DNA of 12,328 nucleotides from CAZVWW01 sp964631265 (lineage in GTDB: Bacteria > Thermotogota > Thermotogae > MWEM01): positions 1 through 12,328 of the forward strand of contig CAZVWW010000069.1 in assembly GCA_964631265.1 (NCBI GenBank). Reading direction: 5' to 3'. A program made the translations under genes and the position numbers. The first letter of the stretch is position 1; every line of letters begins with the position of its first letter. The notes under the pieces were generated by a model, which did no database searches, was not told the DNA's origin, and saw nothing but the letters and a program-made list of their open reading frames with translations. Below are positions 1-7,506 of this stretch, one piece after another.

Positions 1-2
1 GC

Positions 3-242
3 CTCTACGATATGAGCGGGAATGTCTGGGAATGGTGCAACGATTACTATCAGAGCACCTATTACTATGAGTCCCCCAGAGTAAACCCCACGGGACCATC
101 TGATAACCCGGATGATTATAGAGTTATACGGGGTGGGAGCTGGTTTAATACTGAAAATTTTTGCCGTGTGGCTTTCAGAGCCTATACGTATCAGAACTTC
201 GGGGCGTTTTCTATCGGTTTTCGGGTCGCGAAGACAAAGTAA
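3..242 (+). CDS. C-terminal end of an FGE-sulfatase (SUMF1-fold) domain protein, partial
   Basis: The gene is cut by the left edge; the open frame begins at base 3 and ends at TAA 240-242. The visible 79 residues are the end of a formylglycine-generating-enzyme/sulfatase-modifying-factor domain. The signatures are GNVWEWC near the start, then RVIRGGSW, then FCRVAFR and the closing GFRVA. In true aerobic FGEs the segment after GGS carries two active-site cysteines five residues apart. Here the first is Asn (GGSWFNTENFC) and only the second remains. This suggests an SUMF1-fold protein that does not make formylglycine; many such proteins have binding or other roles. The N-terminal part is not visible, so any signal peptide or extra domains cannot be judged. 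The fold is certain, the function is not. Confidence 0.88.
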   Translation, partial: LYDMSGNVWEWCNDYYQSTYYYESPRVNPTGPSDNPDDYRVIRGGSWFNTENFCRVAFRAYTYQNFGAFSIGFRVAKTK

Positions 243-399
243 ACCTTATCTCGAGTTCCCCAATATATTTTGTTTCAGGAATGATGTATCGTTTCGGATT
301 GTTGCCAAGCCCCACTTGAAAACATAAGACTCTCTTGCAGAATGACGATTCCCGTGTTCAGCTGTTTCTTCTGACCACAGGAATCGTTGCACGTCTTTA

Positions 400-1248
400 T
401 TATTCCCATTCCAAAAGGGCAGCTCTTGTGATCCCTTCAGCAGACAGTGTGATTTCTCTTTCACTCTCAAATCCTTTTTCTGTTTTTATTGTCCGGTTTT
501 CAAGATCGAGTTTCCATACCTTCTTAAAACTGCCGTTGAACGAAAAATACACACAGTCTCTCTCCGGGAAGAAGATGGCGGAGAAACCGGTATATTCAGT
601 TCTCGATACACCAAGGATGTCAAATCCCTCCTGGTAGTCTTCTATTTGTTCGATTCCATTCAGTGCCTCATAGGTGTTTTTGTAACGGTCAGCACCCGAT
701 CCTTCGACGTCTCCGTGTTTTTTTCCGGCAAAACGATGTACCGGGAAATTGGTCATCACAAATCGCTCACCCTGCATCTGCGTGATCTCATTGCCCGCTT
801 CACTCAGTTCCAGGATAAACCCATTACCCTGACTATCGGAAGCCAGCATATGAACAAACATCATTGACGGAAAGACGACGTTTTTATCTTCCACAAACTG
901 CCTGAAATCAGAGACGTTCCCGTAATTTGTCAGGCAGGTTAAAAACGCCTCAGGGAATGAATAATGCTCACTTTCGTACTCCCGGCTGGACCTGTCGTCA
1001 ATCCCTTGAAGGGTTGTGAAGACCCCGGCTGTGTTAACTCCGAATGTGACAGCATACCGGTTAAAGGCCATATAAAAGGCATCGACTTCTCCTTCATCCG
1101 TGAAATGCAACGAGAGTTCCACATCCCGGGTGAAATCAAAATTCATCCCCCTGACCTTTTCCTCTCCGTTAAAGACAAAACTGGTGCAGGAAAAGACCAG
1201 ACACCCCGCCATTAACAACGCTAATAAAGATACAACTGTTCTTCTCAT
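400..1248 (-). CDS. Exported choloylglycine hydrolase-like Ntn amidase (linear amide C-N hydrolase)
   Basis: 282 residues. The ATG is preceded by a GGAGGAG ribosome site about 7 bases upstream. A signal peptide (MRR plus a hydrophobic stretch to about residue 19) leads directly to Cys21-Thr-Ser-Phe, followed by RGMNFDF (residues 33-39) and GVNTAGVF. This is the pattern of the choloylglycine hydrolase/penicillin V acylase/acid-ceramidase-like Ntn family, in which an N-terminal Cys freed by processing is the nucleophile and hydrolyses linear amide bonds such as bile-salt conjugates, penicillin V or N-acyl amino compounds. The substrate cannot be read from sequence. An alternative lipobox (LMAGC, Cys16) sits five residues before the expected nucleophile, so processing is ambiguous. 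The gene is monocistronic. Its promoter and upstream double dyad match those of the ABC exporter operon starting at 8439, implying joint control by the adjacent two-component system. Confidence 0.8.
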   Translation of the reverse strand: MRRTVVSLLALLMAGCLVFSCTSFVFNGEEKVRGMNFDFTRDVELSLHFTDEGEVDAFYMAFNRYAVTFGVNTAGVFTTLQGIDDRSSREYESEHYSFPEAFLTCLTNYGNVSDFRQFVEDKNVVFPSMMFVHMLASDSQGNGFILELSEAGNEITQMQGERFVMTNFPVHRFAGKKHGDVEGSGADRYKNTYEALNGIEQIEDYQEGFDILGVSRTEYTGFSAIFFPERDCVYFSFNGSFKKVWKLDLENRTIKTEKGFESEREITLSAEGITRAALLEWE

Positions 1249-1275
1249 AAAAAATCTCCTCCTTCATTTGTCTGA

Positions 1276-1304
1276 AGTATAAACGATCATCGCCATCATT
1301 GTAA
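1276..1304 (-). promoter_or_regulatory. Sigma-70-type promoter of the Ntn hydrolase gene
   Basis: On the minus strand the -35 is TTACAA (1299-1304), the spacer is 17 bp, and the -10 is TATACT (1276-1281). The predicted start is near 1269, about 20 bases before the start codon and leaving room for the GGAGGAG site. The -35 is poor and the -10 good, as expected of an activator-dependent promoter. Hexamers, spacer length and position are the same as at 8468-8496. Confidence 0.7.
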
Positions 1305-1305
1305 G

Positions 1306-1339
1306 TGACAGGTGTCCCCTTTTCTAATGACAAATGTCA
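1306..1339. promoter_or_regulatory. Double-dyad operator upstream of the hydrolase gene
   Basis: Two imperfect or perfect 12-bp dyads, TGACA-GG-TGTCC (1306-1317) and TGACA-AA-TGTCA (1328-1339), have centres 22 bp apart, i.e. two helical turns on the same DNA face. The proximal one almost touches the -35 hexamer. From the predicted start the centres fall at about -42.5 and -64.5, classic activator positions. The arrangement and 19 identical bases (1299-1317 against 8491-8509) recur at 8498-8531, next to a LuxR-type response regulator gene, which is the likely binder. Confidence 0.72.
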
Positions 1340-1423
1340 TAAGTAAGATACTATCGCACGTCCACTCTTCTTTTGAAAAGGATAGAACAGCTTATGACCA
1401 GCAATCGTCGGAAATCTTTACCC

Positions 1424-1452
1424 TTGACTTTTATTAATTAATTATATATAAT
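1424..1452 (+). promoter_or_regulatory. Sigma-70-type promoter of the iron-type transporter operon
   Basis: TTGACT (1424-1429), a 17-bp spacer and a perfect TATAAT (1447-1452) lie in an AT-rich stretch. The predicted start is about 1459, giving a 5' leader of roughly 70 bases before the ATG at 1529. A dyad follows immediately at 1464-1486. This is close to consensus, so regulation is more likely by repression than by activation. Confidence 0.75.
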
Positions 1453-1463
1453 ACTTATCGGTT

Positions 1464-1486
1464 GGTGTATCATATATAAATACACC
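1464..1486. promoter_or_regulatory. Inverted repeat just downstream of the transporter promoter, candidate operator
   Basis: GGTGTAT (1464-1470) and ATACACC (1480-1486) are perfect 7-bp arms separated by 9 AT-rich bases. The dyad sits at about +5 to +28 from the predicted transcription start, where a repressor would block transcription. It could instead be a small hairpin in the leader RNA. No regulator gene lies next to it and I do not recognise the motif as a known metal-repressor box. Confidence 0.45.
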
Positions 1487-1528
1487 TATATGATTTTTGA
1501 CTATAAGGGTTTATTTAGGAGGTTAAGA

Positions 1529-2521
1529 ATGAAGACAAAAACACTGGTTTTTCTGTTGGCGCTTTTGACAGTTTCAATCACTTTCTCATCACAAAAACTG
1601 CTGGTTTATCTCTCCGGTCCACAAAAGATGGCCGTCCAAATTGAAAAGGCCTTTGAAGAGGAAAACGGCGATGTACTCGATGTCTTTCATACGGGGAGCG
1701 GGCCGTTGCGGCAGAAGATCTGGACTGAGATGATCGCCGGCAGGATTCAGGCCGATGTGATCTGGGGTTCTGAGCCAATGATGTACAAGGCACTGAAGAG
1801 TAAGGACAGATTGATGCAGTACTTTCCGGAGGTTTATGATATGCTGAAACCTCAATATCGGTATGGTGAAGGTTTTTTCACACCGGTCAACGCCCGATAC
1901 GGCACCATCGTTTATAATTCAAAACAGGTGGCACGGGAAATGACCCCCGATGACTGGGGGGATCTTGCATCCAATTATTGGCATTCCAACCTGACCTTGG
2001 CGGATGCTTCACAATCTTCCATGGCGTTTGCCCTTTTATCTTGTTTGTATGATTTAAACGATAGTTGGGCGCTAGTCGAACAACTGGAGAAGAACAACAT
2101 TCTGCTGGCAAAACAGAACATCGAAGCCATTTCAAAGGTTCAAAGGGGAGAGGCCCTGGCTTGTATTGCCCCGCATGACGGTGTTCTCAGATTACGGAAG
2201 AAGGAACTTAAGAGGGGTGTCGAAAGCACGTTGAAAATCGCATGGCCGGCTTCAGGCGCTTTTGCCATCGAAAGACCGGTTGCCATCATCAACAAAGAGA
2301 TGGACAGCAAACGTTTATCACTGGCAAAGGCATTTGTGGACTTCACACTCTCAAAACGTTGCCAAACAATTGCCTCACAATTTGGCTTTATTTCTGTCAG
2401 AAGAGATATAGCGCCCCCTAAAGGGGTCCCTGAAGATGTTAAAAGCATCCCCTTTGATTTCAATACGGCGTCAGAAAAAGAAGCCTTTCTCAGAGACGGA
2501 TTTTATTCCATCTTTTTCTGA
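1529..2521 (+). CDS. ABC transporter solute-binding protein, ferric-ion/thiamine/phosphonate type
   Basis: 330 residues. I chose the ATG at 1529 because AGGAGG (1517-1522) lies six bases before it and the protein then begins with a normal signal peptide (MKTKTLVFLLALLTVSITFSS). An in-frame ATG at 1490 would put a charged extension in front of it. The mature part begins KLLVYLSGP, followed by FEEENGDVLDVFHTGSG, a region ending ADVIWGSEP, and later VNARYGTIVYNS. This is the pattern of FbpA/AfuA-type periplasmic binding proteins that deliver ferric ion, thiamine or aminoethylphosphonate. The ligand is not determined. There is no lipobox Cys, so the protein should be soluble in a periplasm or secreted. 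It is the first gene of an operon with the permease 22 bases downstream. No ATPase gene is adjacent. Confidence 0.8.
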   Translation: MKTKTLVFLLALLTVSITFSSQKLLVYLSGPQKMAVQIEKAFEEENGDVLDVFHTGSGPLRQKIWTEMIAGRIQADVIWGSEPMMYKALKSKDRLMQYFPEVYDMLKPQYRYGEGFFTPVNARYGTIVYNSKQVAREMTPDDWGDLASNYWHSNLTLADASQSSMAFALLSCLYDLNDSWALVEQLEKNNILLAKQNIEAISKVQRGEALACIAPHDGVLRLRKKELKRGVESTLKIAWPASGAFAIERPVAIINKEMDSKRLSLAKAFVDFTLSKRCQTIASQFGFISVRRDIAPPKGVPEDVKSIPFDFNTASEKEAFLRDGFYSIFF

Positions 2522-2543
2522 CAGCCTTTAAAAAGCCCGGTAT

Positions 2544-4223
2544 ATGAAAAGGTCAAGTGATCAAATTGTCGGCGTAATAACCTTCGCAATACTCGCTCTG
2601 GTGGTTTTCTATCCCCTGGTGACTCTTTTTCTGAACAGCTTCGGGATCACACCGAAGGCCTTTTCGCCGACTTTTATTCATTACAACAGTGCTTTTAACA
2701 GCCATGGATTTTTCAAGGCACTTAAAAACACATTAGAGCTCTCCCTCAGCGTCACCTTTTTTGCCCTGTTTATCGGGGGAGGGTTCGCCTGGCTGTTGAA
2801 GAGAACGCAAATCCCCTTTAAAGGGCTCATCAGAAATCTCATACTGGGGACTTTTATCATCCCTTCATACATAATGGCCGTCTCCTGGATTCAACTACTT
2901 GAAAACGGTGGCCTCTTTGCCGGATTCCCCTTTAAGATCTATTCACTCTCCGGAGTCTGCCTGGTGATGACATTACACCTGTATCCCATGGCCTTTCTCG
3001 CCATTTCCAATTCTCTGGATAAAATGGACTATTCATTGGAGGAAAGTGCAAAGATAGACGGTGCAGACGGCAGGAAGAGCTTCTTTTATATAACACTCCC
3101 GCTTTTGTTGCCCACAATCCGATCGATCGGGCTTTTCATTTTTTCAAGAACCTTTGCCTGTTTCGGTGTTGCCGCAATCCTTGCCCTTCCGGCCAGGGAA
3201 TACATCCTGAGCACCTACATTTATCAATCCATGAGTGCCTTGAGAATCGGAACGGCAACCGCCATCTCAACCATAATGGTTGCCTTAACGGCTATTCTCT
3301 TCTTCATCCAGCTCCGTGCCTCCAAAAGGGACCCATCTGCCATGGCTTCATGTCCCCGGCGTGTTGTCGTCAGAAGACCAAACAGAATGGCACATGTTGG
3401 CTTTTCTCTGGCGTCCCTGTTTTTGACGCTGACATTTATCTTCCCGTTAATGTCAGTTGTGGTAACATCTCTGATGAAATCGCAGGGGATGGCTTTCTCA
3501 TTCGGGAATATCACACTCGATAACTACAAAGCGATCCTCTTTGAAACAGAGATGACGGGCCGGGCAATCCGCAACAGCCTGTTCTTTGGTGTCTCTGTGG
3601 CAACCACTGCGGTTTTTCTCGCCTTGTCAAGTGCCTATCTCCAGGTCAGGACCAAGTCCGTTTTCGGCCCGCTCGCGTCGTTTATGAATGTATTGCCGAT
3701 GGCCATTCCCGAAATTATCTTCGGTGTGGCCGGTATTCTCGCCTGGATCAATCCTCCGCTTAAACTCTACAACACACCCTGGATACTCCTGGTAGCCTAT
3801 CTGGCTCCCTCTCTGCCTTTCGCTTTCAAGAACATCTTTGGTCTGCTGAAAAACATCCCCATCGATTATGAGGAGATGGCTATGCTTCAGGGCGCTTCAA
3901 GACCAAAGGCATTCTGGCTCATCACGATGCCACAGTTGAAGGGGGGAGTGAAAAGCGGATGGATCCTGATCTTTCTCTTCGTCATCCGGGAGATCCCCAT
4001 ATCGTCTCTGCTGTATTCAACGGGCAATGAAACCATCGGGGTGCTGCTTTTCAATCTCCGATCGGATACCGGGGGGATGGAAGCCCTTTCAGCGGTATCC
4101 GTTCTGATCCTTTTATTCACGTTTCTCGGAAAGGGTTTTGTGAACATGTTCTCGAAAGGCTTCACATTCAAATTCAGAATCAAGGGGCTTTCAGGGTTTT
4201 TGAATAAGATGTTGATTCGATAA
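2544..4223 (+). CDS. ABC importer permease, two fused BPD_transp_1 domains (FbpB/ThiP type)
   Basis: 559 residues, forming about twelve membrane segments in two similar halves. Each half carries the cytoplasmic EAA loop that docks on the ATPase: EESAKIDGADGRKSFFYITLP at about residue 166 and EEMAMLQGASRPKAFWLITMP at about residue 443. A basic, Pro-poor linker (about 258-285) joins the halves. This internal duplication and length are typical of the ferric-ion/thiamine permeases. The gene follows the binding-protein gene by 22 bases and almost certainly shares its mRNA. I see no clear Shine-Dalgarno sequence before the ATG, so translation may depend on the upstream gene. The cluster ends here: the next gene is convergent 29 bases later, and no nucleotide-binding subunit is encoded nearby. 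The pump must borrow an ATPase from another locus. Confidence 0.87.
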   Translation: MKRSSDQIVGVITFAILALVVFYPLVTLFLNSFGITPKAFSPTFIHYNSAFNSHGFFKALKNTLELSLSVTFFALFIGGGFAWLLKRTQIPFKGLIRNLILGTFIIPSYIMAVSWIQLLENGGLFAGFPFKIYSLSGVCLVMTLHLYPMAFLAISNSLDKMDYSLEESAKIDGADGRKSFFYITLPLLLPTIRSIGLFIFSRTFACFGVAAILALPAREYILSTYIYQSMSALRIGTATAISTIMVALTAILFFIQLRASKRDPSAMASCPRRVVVRRPNRMAHVGFSLASLFLTLTFIFPLMSVVVTSLMKSQGMAFSFGNITLDNYKAILFETEMTGRAIRNSLFFGVSVATTAVFLALSSAYLQVRTKSVFGPLASFMNVLPMAIPEIIFGVAGILAWINPPLKLYNTPWILLVAYLAPSLPFAFKNIFGLLKNIPIDYEEMAMLQGASRPKAFWLITMPQLKGGVKSGWILIFLFVIREIPISSLLYSTGNETIGVLLFNLRSDTGGMEALSAVSVLILLFTFLGKGFVNMFSKGFTFKFRIKGLSGFLNKMLIR

Positions 4224-4252
4224 GTGCTGATAATCATTTGAGGATTCCCGGC

Positions 4253-4993
4253 TTAATGACCCGGCCTGAAATCCGTGTAATCATGTTTTTTATAGAGCTT
4301 ATCAAGCTCTCCGCTCTCCTTCAGCTCTCGTATTCTTCTGTCCCAGATCATTGAGAGGGCCTTTCCCTTCCCGGACCGGGCAAACGCGGGGTACAAGCCG
4401 AGTTCAATAAATTCCTTCATGGTATAGACATCCATATCAAGCCCGGATTCCGGTATGGCCTTCTCCAACTCAATATCCGCATCTATAAACATGTCCAGTC
4501 TGCCGGCACCGAGCATCTTCAAACCCAGCACACGTTTGTTGACGGTTACTTTTTCAACATCGACATCCAAATACAGATCATAAGCATATCCTCTCACCCA
4601 TCCGATGGTTAGACCCGCTAAATCCGACTGATCCTCCAAACCGGGATACTCTTCGCCGTTGTATATACCGGCGACTATGTCCGCATCAAATGCAAACTCG
4701 GGATAAACCGGAAAATCCTCTTCATTCATATAAGACCCCACCCAGGCATCCGCCTGGTTGTTAAACACCATCATAACCGCCCGCGCATAGGGGACAATGG
4801 TATATTCCACTTCTATACCTTCATCTTCGTAAACGAGACGGAAGATATCCCAGTACAAGCCGGTTCCATCTGCATTTGTTGCATTCTCCCATTCTTCACT
4901 GGCCAATCTGATGGTTTTATAGTCCTGAGCAAAGGTGCCGCATGAAAATAACAAAACCGTCAACAGTAATAGTATGATGTTCAGTCGTCTCAT
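4253..4993 (-). CDS. Solitary extracellular solute-binding protein, family 3 type
   Basis: 246 residues. The ATG has AAGGGGG about seven bases upstream. The N-terminus (MRRLNIILLLLTVLLFSC) is a signal peptide ending in a loose lipobox (LFSC, Cys18), so it may be a lipoprotein; cleavage after TFA is an alternative. The body has the look of amino-acid-type SBP_bac_3 domains: an early EEWEN.T..DGTG.YWDIF stretch, the IVPYARA segment, a DLAGLTIGWVRGYAYD stretch near the hinge, then GRLDMFI and a C-terminal helix ELDKLYKKH. No permease or ATPase neighbours it, and it stands alone between a convergent operon and the exporter terminator. Orphan proteins of this kind may serve a distant transporter or a sensor. 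The ligand is unknown. Confidence 0.72.
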   Translation of the reverse strand: MRRLNIILLLLTVLLFSCGTFAQDYKTIRLASEEWENATNADGTGLYWDIFRLVYEDEGIEVEYTIVPYARAVMMVFNNQADAWVGSYMNEEDFPVYPEFAFDADIVAGIYNGEEYPGLEDQSDLAGLTIGWVRGYAYDLYLDVDVEKVTVNKRVLGLKMLGAGRLDMFIDADIELEKAIPESGLDMDVYTMKEFIELGLYPAFARSGKGKALSMIWDRRIRELKESGELDKLYKKHDYTDFRPGH

Positions 4994-5093
4994 GGAAAAA
5001 CCCCCTTATAGGCCATAAAGATGAATAAATCAAGCCTACCTTATAGTGTAGCATGATTAACCGATTCATTTCCAGTCATCAGAGGAAAGTTAT

Positions 5094-5138
5094 AAAAAGC
5101 AAGGCCCGAAGCTCATGGAGTCAAGCCCGGGACTTGCT
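5094..5138 (-). terminator. Rho-independent terminator of the ABC exporter operon
   Basis: Read on the minus strand, AGCAAGTCCCG and CGGGCCTTGCT form an 11-bp stem with one mismatch (arms at 5128-5138 and 5098-5108), followed at once by a run of five T. It lies 47 bases after the stop of the last exporter gene and before the next minus-strand gene, so it should separate the two transcripts. Confidence 0.75.
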
Positions 5139-5184
5139 AATAGACTGTTAAACGAAACTTTCTAAGTTGTGTTATTCACAGGCA

Positions 5185-6357
5185 TCAGGCAAGAGATTCG
5201 ACTCTCCGTTGTTTGTTAATCACCATAGAAACGGCGATGATAGCGGCAAAGAAACCAATCTGGATCATGAAGGCGATGAGGATTGGTCCCAACGTTTCAC
5301 TATTCACCGTTTTCAATCCTCCGATCAAGTTACTGGCCCTGATATACCAGTAGGTCGGGAGGAAACCGGCGACCGTCAAAACACCTTCGCCCAGCAATGC
5401 CTGAGGCACAAAAGCACCGCATAAGAAGCTGAATCCGAGAGCGATGGTGTTGGCGATGGGCGAGAGGGAATTCCTGTTCTTAATCAGGCTGCCGATCAGA
5501 AAACTGATGGCGAGCGAGACCATCGCGAATATCAAGAGGTTCAATCCCCATAAGGTACCGTTGAAAGAGAAGAGATCAGCGCCGTATAGGACGAACCCGC
5601 ATATCATCGTGATCGCCCAGATGACTACGGCGAAACAGATATTGGCCAGCAGGGTTTGGAAAACGACCTGGCTTTGGCTCAGGGGAGAACAGAGCGTGCG
5701 TTGTTTGATGATGCTTTTATTGAAGACCAGCATAAATGTTACGATCCCGAATATCAGAATAATGGTGGTCGAATACGAGGCGTAATTAAAGAAAAATGAC
5801 ATAATCTCCCCGTTAGAAAGCTTTGAGTCATAGCTCTTCATGATGACCGGTGTTTCTTTGGAGAGATCCTGCACCGTTTTTTCAACCACTTCTCCCTGTG
5901 CCAGGTCCTCCATGTTCTGAGCATAAAGCTTGGCTGTGTTGAGAAAGTTGTTGATCATCATGCTCATGTACATACCCGCTGTCTGATCGATTCCGGTTGT
6001 CTCTTCGAGCCGGCTCTTTTCCCCGTTCATGAATGCCATGGCAAACCCTTCCGGAATCCTCAGGATATAATCGATTCTCTGATAGAAGAGGGCATCTCTC
6101 AGCGCCTCTTCCCCTTTTCCGGGGTCAATGATAGTAGCATTCTTATCGATAAATCCCACCAGTCCGTCCGATAAAGCTGCCCCTTTATCCTCGTTGACAA
6201 TGGCAACATTGTTCCTGGTTTGAGAAAAGCTGGCCATCTCCCGGGTCCTGCTTGAGGTAGTAATACCGATGACAACACTCAGAAAAATAACCATGTATAT
6301 TGAAAGCATCGGGATGTTCTTTTTGATGATTTTAAAATACGCTTTAAAGACTTGCAT
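5185..6357 (-). CDS. ABC-2 type exporter permease, second subunit (LnrN-like)
   Basis: 390 residues. One membrane segment near the N-terminus (about 15-36) is followed by a large extracytoplasmic domain (about 37-205). Five or so membrane segments fill the C-terminal half, starting at YSTTIILIFGIVTFMLVF. This is the ABC2_membrane_3/YhgE-like architecture used to move lipids, peptides or lipophilic drugs outward. The ATG has GGAGGAG upstream, and the gene overlaps the end of the preceding permease by 14 bases, so the ribosome site lies inside the upstream coding region and translation is probably coupled. It is the last gene of the three-gene operon and is followed by a terminator. Size and order match the second permease of the Bacillus LnrLMN system. 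Its substrate is unknown. Confidence 0.83.
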   Translation of the reverse strand: MQVFKAYFKIIKKNIPMLSIYMVIFLSVVIGITTSSRTREMASFSQTRNNVAIVNEDKGAALSDGLVGFIDKNATIIDPGKGEEALRDALFYQRIDYILRIPEGFAMAFMNGEKSRLEETTGIDQTAGMYMSMMINNFLNTAKLYAQNMEDLAQGEVVEKTVQDLSKETPVIMKSYDSKLSNGEIMSFFFNYASYSTTIILIFGIVTFMLVFNKSIIKQRTLCSPLSQSQVVFQTLLANICFAVVIWAITMICGFVLYGADLFSFNGTLWGLNLLIFAMVSLAISFLIGSLIKNRNSLSPIANTIALGFSFLCGAFVPQALLGEGVLTVAGFLPTYWYIRASNLIGGLKTVNSETLGPILIAFMIQIGFFAAIIAVSMVINKQRRVESLA

Positions 6358-7492
6358 AGCTTCTCCTCCTTAATACCAGACATGTGATCGTGCAGAACAA
6401 AACGGAAATAAGACTCAGAACGCCAATGTTGATAAAGAACCGCGAGAGGCTGTCATAATAGTAAAGGCTGTAGAAGGCATCCGCGATCAGATTGGCGGGA
6501 CTCAGATATGAAACAACCGGCGCATTCTGCTGAACATAGTATTTCATCTCGGTGGCCATGAGGCCGGCCAGGAAACTGCTGAACAGTGTTCCCCCGATAG
6601 TGACGGCCATTTTCACGCCCATTGATTTGCCGAAAACACCGGTGAGAGTCCCAAAAAAGACCCCTGTGATACTCCCGACAATGCAGGTCAGAATCACATA
6701 GCCAATCCGGTTTCCGAAATTGATGCCGAGAACGAACATGAGATAGGCCAGGACAATGAGAATGACAGCGACCTGAAAGAGAGTGATCGCACTGATATTG
6801 TACAGGAACATCTTGAATTTCTTAACCGGGGTCACGTTGACCCGTGCTGCGAGCGATGATAAATTGGCCTGCAGCTTGGTGATTTCAAATACAGATGAGG
6901 TCGAGCCCATCAAGCAGGCCATCGCGAGCAGGGCATAAAAGAAATTGACCGTGACATCCGCTCCGGAGGACGAGGCCGGCGATGCTGTCAGATAGTCTTG
7001 ACGATTCATGACCGCTGTGACGGTTTTGAAAAGTGCTGCCGGATTCTCTTTGATAATACTTGAGATCGTTGAACTGTTCTGCCGGTATTGATCGAGAAAA
7101 CTCTTAATAATCGTTTGGCTGAGTCCGCTTCCCGAAACGGCAAGTTTGATACCGTTCTCATAAAAGATGTACCCGGCGATCTTACCGTTTTTCAACAACT
7201 CATCCGCTTCGTCACCGGTGGTTGTCCTAACACGGAAGAGATCGTCTTCTGAAGTCTTCCCGTCTGCATCGGAGACGGAGGACAGGACTGTAAGAAACTG
7301 TGATTCTTCTTTTATATTCTCCCCTTCAACCAGAGCGATATCAATTAGCTGGAACCTCTCAGCACTTGACAGATTGCCAAAGGCAAAATAGAACAAAGTC
7401 GCCAGGAGAATGGAAAAAACCAACGACCAAAAGACGGATTCCCTGGTTCTCAGAATAGTCTTCAAATTGTACCCAAACACATGTAAAAACAT
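6344..7492 (-). CDS. ABC-2 type exporter permease, first subunit (LnrM-like)
   Basis: 382 residues from the ATG at 7492, chosen because AGGAGG lies seven bases upstream. A TTG at 7510 in the same frame overlaps the ATPase stop but would swallow that ribosome site. The layout is one N-terminal membrane segment (about 18-39), an extracytoplasmic domain of about 150 residues, then about five membrane segments from residue 185 on. It shares its architecture with the downstream permease, and the two likely form the heterodimeric membrane part of one exporter driven by the ATPase encoded upstream. Loops facing outside could recognise the cargo. It belongs to the ABC-2 superfamily of efflux permeases; cargo cannot be predicted from sequence alone. 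Confidence 0.83.
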   Translation of the reverse strand: MFLHVFGYNLKTILRTRESVFWSLVFSILLATLFYFAFGNLSSAERFQLIDIALVEGENIKEESQFLTVLSSVSDADGKTSEDDLFRVRTTTGDEADELLKNGKIAGYIFYENGIKLAVSGSGLSQTIIKSFLDQYRQNSSTISSIIKENPAALFKTVTAVMNRQDYLTASPASSSGADVTVNFFYALLAMACLMGSTSSVFEITKLQANLSSLAARVNVTPVKKFKMFLYNISAITLFQVAVILIVLAYLMFVLGINFGNRIGYVILTCIVGSITGVFFGTLTGVFGKSMGVKMAVTIGGTLFSSFLAGLMATEMKYYVQQNAPVVSYLSPANLIADAFYSLYYYDSLSRFFINIGVLSLISVLFCTITCLVLRRRSYASL

Positions 7493-7506
7493 CTCAACCC
7501 CTCCTT

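Noticed and set aside
345..387. Inverted repeat ACGATTCC/GGAATCGT downstream of the hydrolase gene, considered as its terminator
   Set aside because: The loop is 27 bases and no T run follows on the minus strand; the stem alone is not convincing.
4994..5060. Promoter TTGATT-17-TATAAG for the solitary solute-binding protein
   Set aside because: The -10 would lie only about 11 bases before the ATG and overlap the ribosome site, implying an implausible leader. No better promoter was seen.
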